DNA of 64,000 nt from Treponema sp. (GCA_024402695.1 JAKSTG010000002.1:121469-185468), one strand, 5' to 3'. Positions 31,937 to 42,150 are shown, counted from the first letter of the stretch. Program-made: numbers and translations. Notes: generated from the letters alone by a model not told the origin.

Positions 31937-33655
31937 ATGCTAAATACTCTCTATACGCTTTCATTTATAACTTCGTTCATATATTTGTTTATAATTCTTT
32001 CTGTTTTCAGAAACAGAATACCGTCTTTTTATATCATGCTGTTTGCAACAATTATGATTACAAATTTCGGTTATATGCAGATGTCGGATTCGGAGACTAC
32101 AAAAATGGCGGTATATGCGAACCAGACAGTAAATCTTGGTTCCAGCTTTACACCTTTCTTTCTGCTTATGTGCCTTGCAGATCTCTGCAAGGTAAAAATC
32201 AATATAAAAATTCAAACAGTCCTGATTATCTGGTCAGGACTGATTTTCTTTTTTGCCTCTTCCGTAGGCGTCGTTGATTTATATTATAAAAGCGTTTATA
32301 TCATCCAGACTCATGGCGTTTACATGCTTAAAAAGATTCATGGGCCGATTCACTTTATTTTCCCACTGTATCTTATGACTACAATGGTCTGGGGTTATGT
32401 AATCATTATCAGATCTTTCTTTAATCGTCGTAAAGTTTCTTACAAGAACAGTATTCTCCTTATGTTCTTTATGACAATTATGATTTTTGTTTATGCAGCC
32501 GAGAAACTTTCAAGACTGAATGTTCCTCTGGTTCCTTTTGGATATATTGTTGTTCAGACCGGTGTAATCATTCTTCTTTCAAGAATCAGCATGTATGATG
32601 TTGCTTCGATTTCTTCAGATGTTCTTGTAGAAACTTCTCTTACAGGAATCATCTGTTTTGATTCAAAGGGAAGTTTCCTTGGTGCCGATGAAGATGCCTA
32701 TAACTGGTTCCCTGAAACACAGAAACTGGAAATAGATACTATGCTGGAATCAAATGAAACAGATTTCTTTGTTCAGATAAAAAGCTGGATTGAAAATAAG
32801 GCTGAAAATGATTCTGTTCTTATTGAACGCAATGGAAAATTCTACAGACTGGAACATTCGGAAAAAAACGAAAACCGTTTCAAATCAATTCATTGTATTT
32901 TTATTCGTGATGAAACAGAACAGCAGCGTTACACAAAATTGATTGAAACCCTTAACAGAAAACTTGAATCTTATAATGAAAACCTGGACAAGGAAGTTAA
33001 GGCAAAGACACAGACTCTCAGAAAAATCCAGACCGACATTATTATTGGCATGGCTTCTATTGTTGAAAATCGCGACAACAATACAGGCGGTCACATTGAA
33101 AGAACTTCAGAAGTTGTAAACATTTTTGTAGATCATTTGATGGAACAGAAAATCTATCCTGAGTTACCACTTAATTTCTGGCACAATGTAGTCAGAGCAG
33201 CGCCTCTTCACGATTTTGGTAAAGTGGGAATTCCTGATACCATTCTTAATAAACCGGGTCTGTTTACAGATGATGAATATGACATTATGAAAACCCATGC
33301 CGAAAAGGGAAAGGCTATGGTTGAAAATATGCTCCGTAACAGTGATGACGAAAGTTTTAAAGAAGTAGCAGTTAACGTTGCACATTATCATCATGAAAAA
33401 TGGAACGGTGAAGGATATCCTGGAAAAATCAGTGGGGAAAAAATTCCTTTTGAAGCACGTATAATGGCGCTGGCAGATGTTTTTGACGCTCTTGTAAGTA
33501 AACGTGTTTATAAAAATAAATTCAGTTATGAAAAAGCTTTTGGGATTATTGCTGAATCTTCGGGATCACATTTTGATCCTGAGCTTTGTGCACAGTTCCT
33601 CATGTGTCGTCCGAAACTTGAAGAACTGTACAACAGCTACGCAGACGAAGAATAG
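31937..33655 (+). CDS. 7TM-sensor HD-GYP phosphodiesterase
   Basis: About seven membrane segments in residues 1-215 resemble the 7TM histidine-kinase-type input domain, followed by a PAS-like region, a coiled coil near 340-370 and an HD-GYP domain with NTGGHIERTSEV, HDFGKVGIPD, and HHEKWNGEGYPG. HD-GYP enzymes hydrolyse c-di-GMP. It is probably co-transcribed with the SDR gene. With the two GGDEF proteins in this window it points to active c-di-GMP signalling. Confidence 0.88.
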   Translation: MLNTLYTLSFITSFIYLFIILSVFRNRIPSFYIMLFATIMITNFGYMQMSDSETTKMAVYANQTVNLGSSFTPFFLLMCLADLCKVKINIKIQTVLIIWSGLIFFFASSVGVVDLYYKSVYIIQTHGVYMLKKIHGPIHFIFPLYLMTTMVWGYVIIIRSFFNRRKVSYKNSILLMFFMTIMIFVYAAEKLSRLNVPLVPFGYIVVQTGVIILLSRISMYDVASISSDVLVETSLTGIICFDSKGSFLGADEDAYNWFPETQKLEIDTMLESNETDFFVQIKSWIENKAENDSVLIERNGKFYRLEHSEKNENRFKSIHCIFIRDETEQQRYTKLIETLNRKLESYNENLDKEVKAKTQTLRKIQTDIIIGMASIVENRDNNTGGHIERTSEVVNIFVDHLMEQKIYPELPLNFWHNVVRAAPLHDFGKVGIPDTILNKPGLFTDDEYDIMKTHAEKGKAMVENMLRNSDDESFKEVAVNVAHYHHEKWNGEGYPGKISGEKIPFEARIMALADVFDALVSKRVYKNKFSYEKAFGIIAESSGSHFDPELCAQFLMCRPKLEELYNSYADEE

Positions 33656-33657
33656 TC

Positions 33658-35085
33658 TTATTTAGTGTTTTCGACTAATTCCTTTTCTTTTAATTTTTTG
33701 AAGAACCAGACAATGTAAGGGATTGCAGCCAGTGTGCTGAGAGCATCTGCAATTGTCTGGGTCAGTTCAACTCCCAGAATTCCAATAAGCGGTGGAAGAG
33801 CCAGAATCACCGGAATAAAGAAAATTCCCTGACGGTTGCATGAAAGGAAAGTTGCAGCCTTTACGTGTCCTGTACTCTGCATAAGCATGTTTGTTGTGAT
33901 GATTACAGAGTGGAATGGCATAAGACACAGCTGATACTTAAGTGCAGTTGCACCGACCTTAACTACATCAGGATCGTTTCTGATGGCCTGAACAAGCTGT
34001 GGAGCAAATATCCAGATAACAGCAGAGAAAACAAAGAGCATGCAGAAGCTTGCAACAATTGTAAAGCTGAAAGCTTTGCGAACACGGCCGTATTGCTTTG
34101 CGCCATAATTGTAGCCGCAGACAGGGGAGAAGCCTTGTCCGATTCCAATCATTGCAGAAGCAATGAGCATTACTACGCGGGTAACGATTGCCATTCCTGC
34201 AATGGCTGCATCACTGCCGTAGTTTCCTGCTGCGCGGTTCAGAAGAATTGTGGCGAAGCTGGAAAGGCCCTGGCGGCACAGAGAAGGGAATCCTGTACAT
34301 ACAACTGTCCAAAGAATTACAGCAGTAAATTTTCTTTTGTTTTCATTTGCAGTGTCGCTATTTTCTGTAGAAATGAAAGCCAGTTTTAATTTGATAGAAC
34401 AGATGGCTTTTTTTGTGATGAAGAAAGAAAGAAGAATTCCAAAACTTGTAATCTGACAGATGATTGTTGCGATGGCGGCGCCGCGGATTCCAAGACCAAA
34501 TGTAAAGATGAAAATTGGATCCAGGAAAATGTTCAGGATGCCGCCGAAGCTGAGGGCAATCATACTGAAGGCAGCTTTACCTTCAGAGCGGAGAACATTG
34601 TTCAGAACAAAGCTGGCACACATAAATGGGGCGCCAAGGAAAATGATTCCGCCGTATTGAATTGCAAAAGGAAGGATAGTTTCAGAGGCACCTACAAGGC
34701 GCATAATTCCTGAAGAGAAAGTGGTACATACAACTGCAATAAAAAGACCAACAAGAATTGCTGAGAAGAAAGCGGTTGAAGCGATGATGCTTGCATCTCT
34801 TTCTTTACGTTCCCCAAGTCTGCGGGAAATAAGGCTGGCACTTCCCATACCCAGGGTGAAACCACAAGCCTGAATAATGCTCATTACCGGGAACATAATT
34901 CCTACAGCGGCACTTGCTTCTGTTCCAAGTTTTGAAACAAAGTAAGTGTCCGCCATATTGTATATGCCGGTTATGAGCATAGAAATAATAGTAGGGACAG
35001 CCAGTGTGGAGATGAGTTTCCACACTGGAGTTTCAATCATTTTTTTGTATTGAGCTGCTTCACGGGATTCACTGATTTTTGGCAT
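33658..35085 (-). CDS. MATE-family efflux transporter
   Basis: The 475-residue protein has about twelve membrane helices and the MATE pattern: PVWKLISTLAVPTIISMLITG near 20 (first helix), MADTYFVSKLG near 47-57, IGQGFSPVCGYNYGAKQYGRV near 317-337. MATE proteins export drugs or metabolites with Na+ or H+. It converges with the HD-GYP gene across 2 bp, and its 5' end overlaps the next gene by 49 bp. Confidence 0.88.
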   Translation of the reverse strand: MPKISESREAAQYKKMIETPVWKLISTLAVPTIISMLITGIYNMADTYFVSKLGTEASAAVGIMFPVMSIIQACGFTLGMGSASLISRRLGERKERDASIIASTAFFSAILVGLFIAVVCTTFSSGIMRLVGASETILPFAIQYGGIIFLGAPFMCASFVLNNVLRSEGKAAFSMIALSFGGILNIFLDPIFIFTFGLGIRGAAIATIICQITSFGILLSFFITKKAICSIKLKLAFISTENSDTANENKRKFTAVILWTVVCTGFPSLCRQGLSSFATILLNRAAGNYGSDAAIAGMAIVTRVVMLIASAMIGIGQGFSPVCGYNYGAKQYGRVRKAFSFTIVASFCMLFVFSAVIWIFAPQLVQAIRNDPDVVKVGATALKYQLCLMPFHSVIITTNMLMQSTGHVKAATFLSCNRQGIFFIPVILALPPLIGILGVELTQTIADALSTLAAIPYIVWFFKKLKEKELVENTK

Positions 35086-35705
35086 GACATAATTATATAT
35101 TCTTTTCGCAGGTTTTTGATACTGCCAAGAATCATAATAAGGGAAATCACCATGGAAGTAATAAGATCCAGCATATCCAGGTAAGGATATTCGGGATTAA
35201 AAATCATGACAGCAACTGTGAAAGTGACACAGGAATCTACAAGGGTTTTAGTTCTGTATAAATGGAACTGTGCCTGAATAATCTGGTCCTGTTTCTTTTT
35301 AAGAAAGGAATAATATTTCAGGGCGAAACCGCTGTTCAAAAAAATACCGAAGGCGCTTACTGCGAAGCCTGGAATAACATTTTTGTGTTTGATTCCCAGA
35401 CGGTATTTCATGATTGAAATGAAAATCATCAGAAGCCCGGATAGAACAAGAGTGGAATTTACCAGGACGGAAACTTTTCTGTCATTGCGGGCTTTGAGTT
35501 TTTCATCAGGTTCTGTCAGATTCTGGTGATAGAAAACATAGGACACAAAAGTCGAAAAGGCTTCTGTAAGTCTTCTGATGAAATCAACGATTTGTGTTGT
35601 GCTGCGGCCAAGAATGGCGGTGATGAGGGTGGTTGAGGAGCTGATTATCCCCATGATCAGTGCACCCCGAAGGGTGCCTGACCCAGTTTTCTCGATTTTA
35701 TTCAT
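35037..35705 (-). CDS. CDF-like multi-helix membrane protein
   Basis: The 222-residue protein has about six hydrophobic segments and resembles the transmembrane part of cation diffusion facilitators: STTQIVDFIRRLTEAFSTFVS near 34-54 and FHLYRTKTLVDSCVTFTVAV near 146-165, each with Asp or Glu in helices. It lacks the usual C-terminal cytoplasmic domain. The 3' end overlaps the MATE gene start in another frame. Substrate and activity are uncertain. Confidence 0.6.
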   Translation of the reverse strand: MNKIEKTGSGTLRGALIMGIISSSTTLITAILGRSTTQIVDFIRRLTEAFSTFVSYVFYHQNLTEPDEKLKARNDRKVSVLVNSTLVLSGLLMIFISIMKYRLGIKHKNVIPGFAVSAFGIFLNSGFALKYYSFLKKKQDQIIQAQFHLYRTKTLVDSCVTFTVAVMIFNPEYPYLDMLDLITSMVISLIMILGSIKNLRKEYIIMSCQKSVNPVKQLNTKK

Positions 35706-35734
35706 AATTTCTCTCCGTAGAGAGTATTATGATA

Positions 35735-37060
35735 CTATTTCAACAGTAAAACAATGGATCCATGAGGTGGTACTGCTTTTACAGAAATTGTGCTGCTGTC
35801 AGAAACAGGCAGGTCACATTTTTCCCACAGGTTACGTATTCCTTTTACGGAAGCATTGTCTGTGCAGAAAATTTCTTTTGCAGAAACAGAAATGTCACGG
35901 GCTTCTTCGCTGATGTTGAAGAGGGCTGTGTAATATCCTCCGTCTTTGCATTCTGCTTTCCAGATGATTACATTTTCATCGCGGCAAACAAGTTCAGCCT
36001 GTTTTCCATTTTTTTCCATGGCAAGAATTTCATCGTTGGTCAGAAGTTCCAGATTTTCTTTTGAGATCTGAGGAAGGTCTGTTCCAATCATGAGAGGCGA
36101 ACGGAAGATGCTCCACAGTGAAAGCATGGTACGAGTTTCTTCATAAGTAAATTTGCAGTCCCAGGCTCCGTGTCCCCATCCGTAACCAAGTTTTCCCATA
36201 GGGAGCATGTCGCAGTCCGGCCAGTTGCCGTTACCTGTGTGACACTGCCACACTTCACAGCGTTCAAACATTGCCTTAAGCAGTTTCCAGTCATCCCAGA
36301 AATCGTCTGTAATGCGCCACATGTTTGCGTACTTTTTATAATGCCATGATTTTTCGATTACTGCAGGTCCAGGGCTCAGAGAAAGAACCATGTTGCGGCC
36401 GCTTGCTTCAATGGCATGGGCAATCATTTCGACTTCTTTTTCAGCGGAATAAGGATTGTGCTGATACATATTTGTGTTACAGATGTCGTCAACTTTTACA
36501 AAATCTACGCCCCATTCTGCATAGAGTTCAAAAACTGAATCCCAGTAATCCTGTGCGTAAGGACGGTTTGCATCAACTCCGTACATATCCGGATTCCATT
36601 TGGAAACAGAATATGGATTTGCAATCATGTCTGCTGTGATTTTTGTGCCGTCGTGAGTTTTGATTGGCAGGTGATTGTGACAGGCGTATCTTGGGATTCC
36701 GCGCATAATATGGATTCCGAATTTTAAGCCCAGAGAGTGAATATAGTCGGCCAAAGGTTTGAAGCCTTTTCCACCTTCGCTTGAAGGGAAACGGTTTGGA
36801 GCCGGAATCTGACGAGAGTATTCGTCCAGGCAGAACTGGCTGAAAGGAATGTACTGAATCCATTCGTCATTTCTTTTTCCTGCGTCCGGGTCGGACCACT
36901 GGATATCAATGACAACATATTCCCAGCCGTGCTGCTTCAGGTTCTTTGCCATAAAATCGGCATTCTGGCGTACCTGTTCTTCGTTTACCATTGTGTTGTA
37001 ATAGTCGTAACTGTTCCATCCCATTGGTGGGAAAGGAGCCACATCATTTTTATTGTACAT
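35735..37060 (-). CDS. GH27 alpha-galactosidase-like glycoside hydrolase
   Basis: Family 27/36 features are clear: PPMGWNSYDYYN near 10-21, VVIDIQWSDPDA near 51-62, YAEWGVDFVKVDDICNTNMY with the nucleophile Asp in KVDD, and WRITDDFWDDW with the acid/base Asp. GHGAWD and SPLMIGTDL follow. I chose the ATG at 37060 because AGGAG lies 7 bp upstream; a longer frame reaches 37123 without support and would cover a terminator. No signal peptide, so it would cleave imported galactosides. Confidence 0.85.
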   Translation of the reverse strand: MYNKNDVAPFPPMGWNSYDYYNTMVNEEQVRQNADFMAKNLKQHGWEYVVIDIQWSDPDAGKRNDEWIQYIPFSQFCLDEYSRQIPAPNRFPSSEGGKGFKPLADYIHSLGLKFGIHIMRGIPRYACHNHLPIKTHDGTKITADMIANPYSVSKWNPDMYGVDANRPYAQDYWDSVFELYAEWGVDFVKVDDICNTNMYQHNPYSAEKEVEMIAHAIEASGRNMVLSLSPGPAVIEKSWHYKKYANMWRITDDFWDDWKLLKAMFERCEVWQCHTGNGNWPDCDMLPMGKLGYGWGHGAWDCKFTYEETRTMLSLWSIFRSPLMIGTDLPQISKENLELLTNDEILAMEKNGKQAELVCRDENVIIWKAECKDGGYYTALFNISEEARDISVSAKEIFCTDNASVKGIRNLWEKCDLPVSDSSTISVKAVPPHGSIVLLLK

Positions 37061-37074
37061 ATAATCTCCTGTCG

Positions 37075-37120
37075 AAAAAAAAGCCGACAGGTTAACTTTA
37101 AGTTGTCCAGCCGGCTTTTT
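37075..37120 (-). terminator. Terminator of the chemoreceptor gene
   Basis: On the minus strand AAAAAGCCG pairs with CGGCTTTTT, followed by T. A second inverted pair, CCTGTCG/CGACAGG (37068-37091), lies beside the GH27 start and could be an operator or an alternative fold. Confidence 0.7.
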
Positions 37121-37150
37121 CAACTGTAATTATTTGCTGTTGTTTATTAT

Positions 37151-39277
37151 TTATTCAGTTATGTTTTCTGAATCCTCTTCTGGTTCAGCAGCAACTTCTT
37201 CAGCTTCTTCTGGTTTTTCAGTTACAAATCTGTGGATAAGTGCGTGAAGAATATTGATGTTGTCCTGAGTGTTGTTTGCCATGTCTGAAATGTGTTGTGC
37301 AGAGTTGTTGATTTCACGTGCACCGATTGCCATTTCATCCATTGATCCGTTTACAGTTGTAACAACCTGGTTCAGGTCTGCAAGAGAGCTCTGAATGTTT
37401 ATAGAGTCTTTTTCAAGTTCAGAAGCAGTAGAGTTTACAACATTGGAGTTGGCGGTCATTGTCTTGAGGGATTCAAGAACCTGTTTAGAAGCAAGGGCCT
37501 GTTCGTCCATGGCGCTTGAAATCTGGCGAACCAGTTCATTGGTTTTTCCAATTTTGCTCTGAACGCTGTCGAAAGCAGTTCTTGATTTATCTGAAGAGAA
37601 TACAACTTCGTTGATTGTTTTAGAAATGAGCTGAAGTTCCTGTCCGATAGCGGCAGACTGGTCTGAAGTATTTTCTGCAAGCTTACGGATTTCATCTGCA
37701 ACAACCGAGAATCCTTTACCGGCTTCACCTGCGTGAGCAGCTTCGATGGCGGCGTTCATGGCCAGAAGGTTTGTCTGTTCAGCAACGTTTGCGATTGTGG
37801 TGTTGGCTTCAAGAAGAATCTTAGACTGTTCAACCATGGCGGCAACTTTGTCGCTAACGTCGTTCTGCTGAGAAAGTCCTTCGCGAGAAACGCTTTCAAG
37901 GTCATTGAATTCGCGGGCCATTTTTTCAACGTTGTCTGTAACGGAATTGATGTTGCCAACCATTTCTTCAATGGCGCATGAAGAATCAGAAATGCTTTCG
38001 GCTTCCTGAGAAATAAGAGAATCCAGTTCGTGGATCTTGCTGATGTTCATATTGATCAGGTTGATAACTTCATCGAAAGTCTGAGCCTGAGTTTCTGTCT
38101 GGTGGCGAACTCCTTCAATGTTGGCCATGATCTGTGCAATAGAGCTTGCACTTTCCTGGGCGCTTGAATGAAGTTCCTGACCGATGATGTTCAGTTCTTC
38201 TTCAGATTTTTTCAGATCGGAAATCATTGCGCGCTGAGAGCTGATGAATTCGTTGAAGTAATGAACCAGGTCTCCAACTTCGTTTGTTTCTTTTGTCTGA
38301 ATCTGGAGAGTAAGGTCGCCTTCACCTTCTGCAAGACTCTTTGTGAAATCAACAGTCTTGATGATTGGTTTTGCGATTCTTGTTCCCATAAGGAAACTTG
38401 TAATTGCGAAAAGGATAATTGCAAGAATAGTCCCCATAGCAAACATGTTGATTGCATGGATTGCGATAGGACGGTTTACTTCGTTTGTAGAAACGCAGGA
38501 AATAACCAGCCAGTTTGTTTCTACGTTTATTCTTGAAGTCATCATGTATTCTTCGCCGTTGATTTTGCATGAAGTTTTCTGGCGGTCAGTAATTACTTTT
38601 GTAAAACTCTGGCCGATGAAATCTTTATTTGTAGCAACGATGATTTCATTTTTCATTGGGTCAACAATAAAGTGCTGGAGAGTGGTGTAATTTGTTTCGG
38701 CATCAATGGCTTCTGAAAGTTTTGCGATTGAAAGGTCGATACCTACGATACCTTTTTTCTGTCCGTAAACCAGAGCAGGAGCTGTAGCTGTCATAATCTG
38801 TTCACCGGAAATGGCGGATGTGTAAGGATGACAGTACTGAACTTCATCACTTGAAGTAAATGAATTGATGTACCATTCGCGTCCTGTAACGTCAAAATCA
38901 TCAGGCGGGTCAAAATCATTTATAACCAGAGTGCCGTCAGGGTATCCACAATAGATCGAAAGGAAACTTGGAGTAGCTGTTGTATGTGCGCGGAAAAGTC
39001 CAAGTACAAGATTTTGTGCATCATCATCATTGTTGGCAATAGGCATGTACTCGTTGTTTGCCAGACCTTTTGCAACTTCTCCGGCAATACAGAAAAGTTC
39101 CGAGGCGGTTCCTTCAATTGTTGTATTTACAGTTTCAAGATCACTTGAAGTTCTAGAAACGGCTGCCTTGTTGTAGTTGTAAGCCCAATACATGTTGGAA
39201 GAAAAAACGACTACCAGGGCGATAAGAACGGAAATAATAAAAATACTGCTACGAATTGTTTTCTTCATATCTACCAT
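37151..39277 (-). CDS. Methyl-accepting chemotaxis protein
   Basis: N-terminal membrane helix near 10-30, a dCache-like periplasmic region with GREWYINSF near 132-140 and VGIDLSIAKL near 175-184, a second helix near 278-300, HAMP near 300-355 and the signalling hairpin with VAEQTNLLAMNAAIEAAHAG near 498-517. The C-terminus is Glu-rich and lacks a CheR pentapeptide. An ATG four codons in is an alternative start. It senses a small molecule and feeds CheA. Confidence 0.92.
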   Translation of the reverse strand: MVDMKKTIRSSIFIISVLIALVVVFSSNMYWAYNYNKAAVSRTSSDLETVNTTIEGTASELFCIAGEVAKGLANNEYMPIANNDDDAQNLVLGLFRAHTTATPSFLSIYCGYPDGTLVINDFDPPDDFDVTGREWYINSFTSSDEVQYCHPYTSAISGEQIMTATAPALVYGQKKGIVGIDLSIAKLSEAIDAETNYTTLQHFIVDPMKNEIIVATNKDFIGQSFTKVITDRQKTSCKINGEEYMMTSRINVETNWLVISCVSTNEVNRPIAIHAINMFAMGTILAIILFAITSFLMGTRIAKPIIKTVDFTKSLAEGEGDLTLQIQTKETNEVGDLVHYFNEFISSQRAMISDLKKSEEELNIIGQELHSSAQESASSIAQIMANIEGVRHQTETQAQTFDEVINLINMNISKIHELDSLISQEAESISDSSCAIEEMVGNINSVTDNVEKMAREFNDLESVSREGLSQQNDVSDKVAAMVEQSKILLEANTTIANVAEQTNLLAMNAAIEAAHAGEAGKGFSVVADEIRKLAENTSDQSAAIGQELQLISKTINEVVFSSDKSRTAFDSVQSKIGKTNELVRQISSAMDEQALASKQVLESLKTMTANSNVVNSTASELEKDSINIQSSLADLNQVVTTVNGSMDEMAIGAREINNSAQHISDMANNTQDNINILHALIHRFVTEKPEEAEEVAAEPEEDSENITE

Positions 39278-39375
39278 TATAATTTTGTTTTGTTAATTAA
39301 CAATAAAATAGAGATATTTAACATTTTTTTATATTTGGAGAAAATTTCGCTGTTTTGGGCTTTTTTTAGCGGTTT

Positions 39376-41283
39376 TTATCTGCCGGCGTGCTTTGCGCGC
39401 TTTTCTTCGTACTGGACGCTGTCTGCCAGGGCGATCAGGTCTTCAAGCAGGTGCTGGTTCTTGTTGAAAGCAGCGGCTCCAAGACTGATTGAGATTCCGA
39501 AAGAAGAATTGGTTTTTTCTTTCCAGGCGGCGCATTCTTTTTCAATTTGCTTTCGGATGTCGGTCAGCTTTTCCATTTTGAGGCCAGGAGCAACGATTGC
39601 AAATTCATCTCCGCCGAGGCGGCCGATTACATCATTCTGACGGAAACACTTGGAAAGGATTTCTGCTTCAGCTTTAATTGCCGTGTCGCCGGCTTCGTGA
39701 CCGTAGGTATCGTTGATCTTTTTAAGTCCGTCCATGTCACCGAAAAGTACAAGTCCTTCCGATTCCATCTGGAGTGCAAGGTCAACAGATTTCTGTCCAA
39801 GGAACAGGAAACCGCGGCGGTTGAAGACTTTTGTAAGTTCATCAGTTCGTGAGGAAATGCTCAGTTCCTGGTTTTGCTGTTCCAGTGAAGAATTTTCTAT
39901 AAGTTTATTTGTATACAGATATGACAGAACTATGGCGTTATTTACGATTCGTGTGTAAACGCTGTAAAGGTTGTAAGGTTTGTTTCCAGGGCGGTAAAGG
40001 AAGTAGCCGTACTGATTTGGCCCGAAGAAAATAGGGTTTACAATATAGTTTGAAGGTGTATCAAGAATTCCTTCCGGAAGAATTCTTTCCCTTGGATTGA
40101 AATGAATATCAGTATGGAGTTCAAAAGAAAGCTTGCGGTGGTCAAGGTGCATTGTAACTGTAGCTTCTTCAGGAATGTTTCCAAGCTGGCCTTTCTGGGT
40201 TTCATAAGGGGTTTTGTACAGACAAAGTGCAAAAGCAGAAATATCAACTTCAATAAGAACGCGGCTGAGCATATTGTTCAGTTCTTCCAGGGAATGGGCG
40301 CTCTGCATTTTATCCAGAAGGGAATTCAGGTTTGTATAGTTGTTTGTAATGTCTACATACTGAGCGGCTGCAAGGAAGTTGGCGCCTGTAGAGTTTTCTT
40401 TTTCTGAATGGTAATTACATCCGCAGGAACGGCGGTAAACCGGCTTTACAGGAACTTTGATTTTGTGTTCAGGGAATTCCCCATGAATTATTTTCCATAA
40501 AGCGGCAGCGGCTTCGTAGCCCTGGCGGGTAATATTCTGATTGATAGAAGTAAGGCCCATGGCAATGCCGGCAGAACAGTCATCGAATCCGGTAACGATT
40601 ACGTCATCCGGAATGCGCAGGCCAAGCTGCTTAAGGGCATAGATTGCACCAAGGGCAGAATAATCGTTTGCACAGACAACAGCATCAAAGTTGATGTCTT
40701 CTTTTGTCTTGTATCTTTCTTCGAAGGTGCGGATTGTTTCCCCCTGGTTGAAATCTGAAGGAATTACCAGGGAAGGATCGAAGTCCATATGATTTTCTGC
40801 AAGAACAGTTTTGTATGCATTAAGGCGGGCGACCCCTTCTATCGAAGAAGTTTTTTCAGCCGAAACAAAAGCAATGCGTTTGCAGTGATGTTCTGTAATC
40901 AAGTGATTGATAAGTTCGCGGTAACCGGAAAGGCAGTCAGCTTCTGTGTAATAAGAGTTTTCAAAAGGAAGATCTATGGAAACTGAAATGACAGGGCCGT
41001 GAACAATAGGTTTAAGAAGGTTTGCAAGGTCCTGGATCGAAAGCATAGTACAGTAAGTAGCAGAAATAATGATTACAGCTTCAAAGCTTTTTGCCTGTGC
41101 CAGAAGAGCACTGGTCCAATACTGGTATTCATAGTCAGAGGCATCTGAATAAGGAGACCGGGCTTCAAGAAAACAAAGGCGAACTTCTTTGTCTTTGTAG
41201 AAATCCTGAATGCCCTGAATAATGTCCGAACAGTAAGTGTTGTCAATAAACTGTGTGATTACTGCAATTTCTTTTATGGCCAT
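39376..41283 (-). CDS. LacI-type sugar-sensor/GGDEF diguanylate cyclase
   Basis: Residues ~1-290 are a periplasmic-binding-protein fold of the LacI regulator type (CKRIAFVSAEKTSS near 131-144, FDAVVCANDYSALGAIYAL near 197-215, TGFDDCSAG near 232-240) but without a DNA-binding HTH and without signal peptide. After a ~170-residue linker domain comes GGDEF: FGDMDGLKKINDTYGHEAGD and RLGGDEFAIV, an intact active-site signature. It would make c-di-GMP in response to an intracellular ligand. A paralogue is at 53328-55286. Confidence 0.88.
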   Translation of the reverse strand: MAIKEIAVITQFIDNTYCSDIIQGIQDFYKDKEVRLCFLEARSPYSDASDYEYQYWTSALLAQAKSFEAVIIISATYCTMLSIQDLANLLKPIVHGPVISVSIDLPFENSYYTEADCLSGYRELINHLITEHHCKRIAFVSAEKTSSIEGVARLNAYKTVLAENHMDFDPSLVIPSDFNQGETIRTFEERYKTKEDINFDAVVCANDYSALGAIYALKQLGLRIPDDVIVTGFDDCSAGIAMGLTSINQNITRQGYEAAAALWKIIHGEFPEHKIKVPVKPVYRRSCGCNYHSEKENSTGANFLAAAQYVDITNNYTNLNSLLDKMQSAHSLEELNNMLSRVLIEVDISAFALCLYKTPYETQKGQLGNIPEEATVTMHLDHRKLSFELHTDIHFNPRERILPEGILDTPSNYIVNPIFFGPNQYGYFLYRPGNKPYNLYSVYTRIVNNAIVLSYLYTNKLIENSSLEQQNQELSISSRTDELTKVFNRRGFLFLGQKSVDLALQMESEGLVLFGDMDGLKKINDTYGHEAGDTAIKAEAEILSKCFRQNDVIGRLGGDEFAIVAPGLKMEKLTDIRKQIEKECAAWKEKTNSSFGISISLGAAAFNKNQHLLEDLIALADSVQYEEKRAKHAGR

Positions 41284-41342
41284 ACTTGAATTATAAGTCC
41301 GATTTAAATTGTTTGCAAAGTTTCAAATTTTTTTATAAATTC

Positions 41343-42023
41343 ATGTGTATGAATCCTACAGAAAACAAACTAAAATATCCTCTTATCGTTTTTGATATGG
41401 ACGGAACTATTCTTAATACATTGGACGATCTTCTTGAAGCAACAAATGCAGGTCTCAGAAAAAACGGATTTCCTGAACGCACTTTTGAGGAAGTAAAATG
41501 GATGGTTGGCCGCGGAATGCCAAAGCTTATTCATTCGGCCCTTCCTGAAAATCATTCAGAGGAAGACTTTGAAAAAGTCTATAAAGATTTCCTGGATTAC
41601 TATGCAGTTCATTCTGTAGACAGAACTTGCCCTTACGAAGGAATTGCAGAAGCCGCAAAAGCTTTGAAAGATGCAGGTTATATTATCACTGTAAATTCCA
41701 ATAAAAATGACAAAGATGCCGTAGCCCTGGCAGAAGAATATTTCCCTGGGCTTTTCCACTTTGTTCTTGGAGCCCGTCCAGAAATGGAAAAGAAGCCGGC
41801 TCCAGACGGAGTAAATTTTATTGCTAAAAAATACGGTGTGGAAAAATCAGGTGTAATTTTTATTGGAGATTCTGATGTTGATTATCAGACTGCTTTGAAT
41901 TCCGAAGTTCAGTTCATTGGCTGTCACTGGGGATTCCGCGGGGCAGATTTCCTTCGCGAGCAGGGCGCAAAAGTAATTGCTATGACACCGGATCAGCTTC
42001 CAGGTATTGTGGCTTCTCTTTAA
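41343..42023 (+). CDS. HAD-superfamily phosphatase (phosphoglycolate-phosphatase-like)
   Basis: HAD motif I FDMDGTILNT near residues 15-24, motif II VNSNKN near 117-122, Lys motif KKPAPDG near 153-159 and motif IV FIGDSDVDYQTA near 178-189 are present. It is typical of Gph-like phosphatases. The frame opens at a TTG at 41286, but the ATG at 41343 (or 41349) fits the family length better. No strong ribosome-binding site is visible. It diverges from the diguanylate cyclase gene. Confidence 0.85.
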   Translation: MCMNPTENKLKYPLIVFDMDGTILNTLDDLLEATNAGLRKNGFPERTFEEVKWMVGRGMPKLIHSALPENHSEEDFEKVYKDFLDYYAVHSVDRTCPYEGIAEAAKALKDAGYIITVNSNKNDKDAVALAEEYFPGLFHFVLGARPEMEKKPAPDGVNFIAKKYGVEKSGVIFIGDSDVDYQTALNSEVQFIGCHWGFRGADFLREQGAKVIAMTPDQLPGIVASL

Positions 42024-42083
42024 ATCGTCTGAAAAAAATTGCCCGAAAAGGCCATTTTTATGGTTTATAAGTAAAATCTATAT

Positions 42084-42117
42084 CTAGTATATAAATATAG
42101 TATATTTATATACCTAG
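42084..42117 (+). promoter_or_regulatory. Long A/T-rich palindrome ahead of the ECF gene
   Basis: CTAGTATATAAATATA, a central G, and TATATTTATATACCTAG form a 16-bp inverted repeat broken only by one extra C. It lies 34 bp before the preferred ATG and includes a possible -10 sequence. It could be an operator for a repressor of the transporter gene. Confidence 0.55.
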
Positions 42118-42150
42118 ACATTCGTGACAAAAATAACTAAAGTGTCATTT

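Noticed and set aside
33100..33130. TTTTTGTAGATC resembling the end of a Cas12a direct repeat
   Set aside because: Single occurrence inside the HD-GYP coding sequence, with no repeat-spacer periodicity around it. No CRISPR array was found in the window.
35037..35085. 49-bp overlap of CDF-like and MATE genes as a sign of frameshift or fusion
   Set aside because: Both frames carry sound membrane segments and the overlap is explained by compact gene order; an internal MATE start would also remove it.
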